Shown: piece by piece, positions 61,314 through 64,000 of the stretch
Layout of the letters: the number at the start of each line of letters is the position of its first letter
Position numbering within the stretch: position 1 is the first letter of the stretch
Assembly: GCF_014904695.1 (NCBI RefSeq)
Contig: NZ_JACXXN010000009.1
Location: forward strand, 1 to 64,000
Reading direction: 5' to 3'
Source of the DNA: Nostoc sp. MG11
Lineage (GTDB): Bacteria; Cyanobacteriota; Cyanobacteriia; Cyanobacteriales; Nostocaceae
Length of the DNA stretch: 64,000 bases
Made by a program: the position numbers and the translations under genes
The notes under the pieces: model-generated
What the model was told of the DNA's origin: nothing
The model's input: the letters and a program-made list of their open reading frames with translations, nothing else
Databases searched by the model: none

Positions 61314-62303
61314 TTAGTACTTGTCAAACAAGAATGACTCGCCTTCAAGATACGGAGGAATATGCTCCCTAGCTATATATTTCACTGTTTCTGAAATCTC
61401 CTCATGCTCTTGTGGATTATTCACATGAAAAGAAAGCACTTCTATCAGTGCCATAATCAAGAAACTTTCTGTAATTTGTAAGTAATTTTCAGGTAGTTTT
61501 CTGATAGTTTGATAACCTTCAAAAAACGAAGCTCTGACAGTAGGAAGTAAATATTGAAGCGAACTAGCAACATCATAAAGATAGTATCCAAAGCCACAGA
61601 CAGCGAAATCGATTGGACGGAATTCCTCGTTATGCAATAGATAGTTGCCTTCATGAAGGTCAGCGTGAATCAGTCCCCAGATATCTTGTGTTTGACCAAG
61701 TTTTTCTATCATGCTTTGAACTCGGCTAACTGCTACTTCGAGGATCTTGTAATTCTCTGCTGAAATCAATTCTTGTAATACTGCTGGATAAAGTGCTAAG
61801 AGTGCTGCTTGCAGCCGATTCTGATCGTAGGCTGGACGAACAAAGTTTTGTGGCAGTTGCCATTGATTACTATGCTGGTGCAATTGAGCCATCAACAAAC
61901 CGAGTCGGTAAGCTTGTTGTGGGGTTCGATGAGAATTAAGAATGTTGCCATCAATCCAGTGCAACAGTGAGCAATAAAACACTTCTGTGATTTCATCTGT
62001 CAAAACTTGAGTAACCCACTGATCTTGTAGATTTTTTACTGGCTCCTGCACAACTATCTCTGTATCACGGTGCAAGGCATTAAGCCACAGAAGTTCAGAC
62101 TCAATAACATCGGGTCTTTGCCATACATTGTCCTGGAGTCTAGATATTGCTTGGTGAATACGGAGAAGAAATTTTTTCTCTTGTATTTCTACGCAAAAGG
62201 TTACGCTTCCACTATGACCTAAAAACCAAAGTTTCCCTTGAGCCATACCATACTGGTCAAGTGCAGCTTTTGCGATGTAGTCATAGGCGCTAGTTTGTGT
62301 CAT
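61314..62303 (-). CDS. APH-family phosphotransferase (kinase-like)
   Basis: A 329-residue protein of the aminoglycoside phosphotransferase / choline kinase fold. The catalytic Brenner loop is GLIHADLHEGNYLL (~227) and the metal aspartate is in RPIDFAVCGFGYYLYDVASS (~245). N-terminal strands VTFCVEIQEKKFLLRIH supply the nucleotide lysine/arginine region. Relatives of this type include homoserine- and stress-response kinases (SrkA-like); small-molecule or protein substrate cannot be told. ATG 62303 is chosen over 62408. Confidence 0.8.
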   Translation of the reverse strand: MTQTSAYDYIAKAALDQYGMAQGKLWFLGHSGSVTFCVEIQEKKFLLRIHQAISRLQDNVWQRPDVIESELLWLNALHRDTEIVVQEPVKNLQDQWVTQVLTDEITEVFYCSLLHWIDGNILNSHRTPQQAYRLGLLMAQLHQHSNQWQLPQNFVRPAYDQNRLQAALLALYPAVLQELISAENYKILEVAVSRVQSMIEKLGQTQDIWGLIHADLHEGNYLLHNEEFRPIDFAVCGFGYYLYDVASSLQYLLPTVRASFFEGYQTIRKLPENYLQITESFLIMALIEVLSFHVNNPQEHEEISETVKYIAREHIPPYLEGESFLFDKY

Positions 62304-62444
62304 GCTTCCACAACGTTTTGCTATACCTGCTTTAACATTAATATTCACCGACAACCTAAGCGGCACAATGACCAGGCTCACCAGACGCAGATAACCTTTG
62401 TTACTCAACCGACCAATATTACGGCATTCCAGTACTGCGACGAG

Positions 62445-62685
62445 TCAAATTTGATTGTAGGCGTTTAAGAATTCTTCCCTGGAAACGCCAACTTGTGTGC
62501 AGACTGCTCTCAGAGTGCCACTTTTGATTTTGGAGTGGTTCGGCATGACTAATGGTGTTTCCGTGCCATCATTCGTTCTCTTTTTTCATAACTATATGCT
62601 CACGTTCACGAACCACTACAAAACCCAGCAACTCAAATGCTGCGATTACTCGGCGTTGTGGGGCATCTACCGGAAATTTCGCCAT
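62445..62685 (-). pseudogene. HicA-like toxin, frameshifted
   Basis: From ATG 62685 the frame reads [20 protein letters not shown] and [16 protein letters not shown], then TGA; a second frame continues DGTETPLVMPNHSKIKSGTL, RAVCTQVGVSREEFLNAYNQ to TGA 62445. Together they make a normal HicA (histidine in REREHIVM), broken by a single-base lesion near 62590. The ATG overlaps the hicB stop (TAATG). Probably inactive. Confidence 0.75.
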
Positions 62686-62906
62686 TAAACAGCAATCTCT
62701 GCCTCAGCGATAAAAACTTCGACGGAAGGTGTATCGTCAAGAATATTCTTACCGAAGACTTCAATATAGCAAGCGATCGCCGACTTTACATCGGCTAAGG
62801 CTTCTTCGTAGGTATCGCCCTGACCAACAACCGCTCCTACAACGCCAACTGGGTAAGCAACATATCCATCTGAATGCTTCTCAATGATGATTTTAAATTG
62901 CTTCAT
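62685..62906 (-). CDS. hicB: HicB-family antitoxin
   Basis: A 73-residue protein: [41 protein letters not shown] and [12 protein letters not shown] form a short HicB partial RNase-H fold. It is intact whereas its toxin gene is frameshifted. Operon order is hicB-hicA with a one-base overlap. It is a different subgroup from the HicB at 27478. Confidence 0.8.
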   Translation of the reverse strand: MKQFKIIIEKHSDGYVAYPVGVVGAVVGQGDTYEEALADVKSAIACYIEVFGKNILDDTPSVEVFIAEAEIAV

Positions 62907-62934
62907 GGGCTTTTCCTGATCAGAATATCAAAGC

Positions 62935-63320
62935 TCAGTTTTGCTTGAATGTTATTTGGCTAGAATCAATTACTACCATATTGTCACACACATCTGTGTA
63001 ATACCAGGAACTTGTAGAACCACAAATTTTAATTGTGATTTTCTCCCTGATTAAACATAAGATAGCTTTGTTTGGAGACTTTCTTACATTTGAAGGAGGA
63101 TCAAAAACGATAGCCACTCCAGTCCTAGTTGAAACAGTTTGTAACAAATCGAGTCCCGACGCATTAAATATTTTACTTTATTTTTTAACTCAGCAATATA
63201 TCTAAAATATCTCTCCATATAGCTATTTTCTAAATTTTTAACCAGTATAAAAACTTCCTGTGATAATGGGGCGATCGCAGATGTATAAAAACCTAGAAAA
63301 ATAGAATATCTGCATTGCAT
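62935..63320 (-). pseudogene. Possible small frameshifted gene, unknown
   Basis: Two minus-strand frames look like one protein: 63320-63160 reads IAPLSQEVFILVKNLENSYM and RYFRYIAELKNKVKYL; after a shift near 63160 the other reads NASGLDLLQTVSTRTGVAIV, FDPPSNVRKSPNKAILCLIR and WYYTDVCDNMVVIDSSQITF to 62935. Composition is protein-like, but no family is recognised and a chance open stretch is not excluded. It ends 29 bases upstream of hicB on the same strand. Confidence 0.4.
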
Positions 63321-63387
63321 AGTCTATATTGATTTCAACAAAAAAATTTATTTTTGAGCTAACCGAAGAGTATTTTGGGTGTAACAA

Positions 63388-64000
63388 GTGAGAAAAATCT
63401 GGCTACTGATGACATTAGTTGGTTTGGGGATATGGCTTGTCTTACGTTCCTATCCACCGTCTGTATCTTCCGTTATACCAACTGTTAAAGCTTCACCATC
63501 AAAAACTATCCGCTACCTTAAGCGCACCTTGCCCCAAAGCATAGCTCATATCCTTGTGATTCCAGCTAATAGCCGATTTTTGGTAACTCCTGCATTATCA
63601 TCCTCGGTAAATACTGTAGAGGAATTTGCCCAGAAGCATCAAGCGATCGCGATCTTAAATGCAGGCTTTTTTGACCCAGCCAACCGAAAATCTACGTCCT
63701 ATGTTGTCATTTCTGGTCAAGTGGTGGCTGACCCCAAAGAAAACGAGCGGCTAGTGAATAATCCCAACTTAAAATCTTACTTGGGCCAGATTTTCAATCG
63801 CACAGAATTGCGGCGCTATGCATGTGGACAGAGTGTCCGCTATGATATTGCCCTGCATAGTGAGTCACCGCCAGCAGGTTGTCAGTTAGTTGATGCCATT
63901 GGCGCAGGGCCACGCCTGTTACCAGAACTCACCTTAGTAAAAGAAGGCTTTGTAGATAATGCTAATGGAAGAGATGCACTTGGCAGCAACCAACCCAACG
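63388..64000 (+). CDS. Phosphodiester glycosidase (NAGPA/DUF2233) family, N-terminal part
   Basis: GTG at 63388 opens a frame that runs off the window end. An N-terminal helix (IWLLMTLVGLGIWLVLRS) is a signal peptide or anchor. The rest carries the NAGPA-domain blocks: EEFAQKHQAIAILNAGFFDP, SYVVISGQVVADP, and GCQLVDAIGAGPRLLPE. The family includes mammalian uncovering enzyme, which removes GlcNAc from phosphodiesters; cyanobacterial members are thought to act on the cell envelope. At least 204 residues are present. Confidence 0.8.
   Translation, partial: MRKIWLLMTLVGLGIWLVLRSYPPSVSSVIPTVKASPSKTIRYLKRTLPQSIAHILVIPANSRFLVTPALSSSVNTVEEFAQKHQAIAILNAGFFDPANRKSTSYVVISGQVVADPKENERLVNNPNLKSYLGQIFNRTELRRYACGQSVRYDIALHSESPPAGCQLVDAIGAGPRLLPELTLVKEGFVDNANGRDALGSNQPN

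Noticed and set aside
1-64000. tRNA or rRNA genes
   Set aside because: Reading all gaps by eye I found no T-loop/acceptor combination or rRNA segment; a covariance-model scan would be decisive.

Overview
The window is chromosomal DNA of a filamentous, Nostoc-like cyanobacterium. The evidence is direct: the HIP1 octamer GCGATCGC is scattered throughout; there are genes for oxygenic photosynthesis and bilin metabolism (petG, cytM, heme oxygenase); several families are almost confined to cyanobacteria (DUF3181, DUF1825, DUF3370, DUF5331, ABA4-like DUF4281); and a glycosyltransferase/polymerase block matches the hormogonium polysaccharide (hps) genes of filamentous gliding species. No tRNA, rRNA or CRISPR array was seen.

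Layout. 1-2.3 kb: aldo/keto reductase end, arylsulfotransferase-like propeller, glutathione S-transferase. 2.4-4.2 kb: a nested graveyard of mobile DNA, in which an IS982-family element and a 119-bp MITE sit in the N-terminal remnant of a Tn7-like/CAST-type tnsB gene next to what looks like the transposon end with repeated TnsB sites. 4.5-10.6 kb: small conserved cyanobacterial genes, an ABA4-like/CobW pair, heme oxygenase, glmM. 10.7-17.9 kb: a polysaccharide cluster (hpsL-like polymerase and five glycosyltransferases). 17.9-24.2 kb: Uma2-like nuclease, 1-Cys peroxiredoxin, dhaK-dhaL, a Ser/Thr kinase. 24.3-28.3 kb: an accessory island with a frameshifted dynamin-like GTPase and three consecutive toxin-antitoxin modules (BrnTA-, HicBA- and RelBE-like), at least one damaged.

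28.3-42.6 kb is mostly housekeeping: ygfZ-like, 2Fe-2S thioredoxin-fold ferredoxin, cysteine synthase, hisH, rsmD, petG/cytM, a four-gene Gld-like ABC transporter operon and purU. 42.7-47.9 kb holds the least explained group: a membrane-associated protein of unknown family divergent from a TerB-dynamin fusion GTPase, followed by a 40-residue-repeat TPR protein. 48-55.8 kb: phosphoribosyltransferase, type-4/5-like uracil-DNA glycosylase, pyrF, tyrS, a class A penicillin-binding protein, DUF1825, J-domain/TPR protein. 56-64 kb: a decayed IS701-family element, a two-domain gene cleanly split by a 204-bp MITE, TM2/SHOCT and HhH proteins, a methyltransferase, an aminoglycoside-phosphotransferase-fold kinase, a HicAB pair with a broken toxin, and the start of a phosphodiester glycosidase.

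Themes. Two segments may serve gliding filaments: the hps cluster makes and assembles an exopolysaccharide, and the Gld-like ABC operon is related to gliding-motility transporters. Two independent dynamin-family GTPases lie about 18 kb apart, each in an accessory setting. Insertion of short elements is unusually easy to read here: three MITE-like insertions have visible target duplications, one of them breaking a gene that becomes continuous again when the element and one duplication copy are removed.
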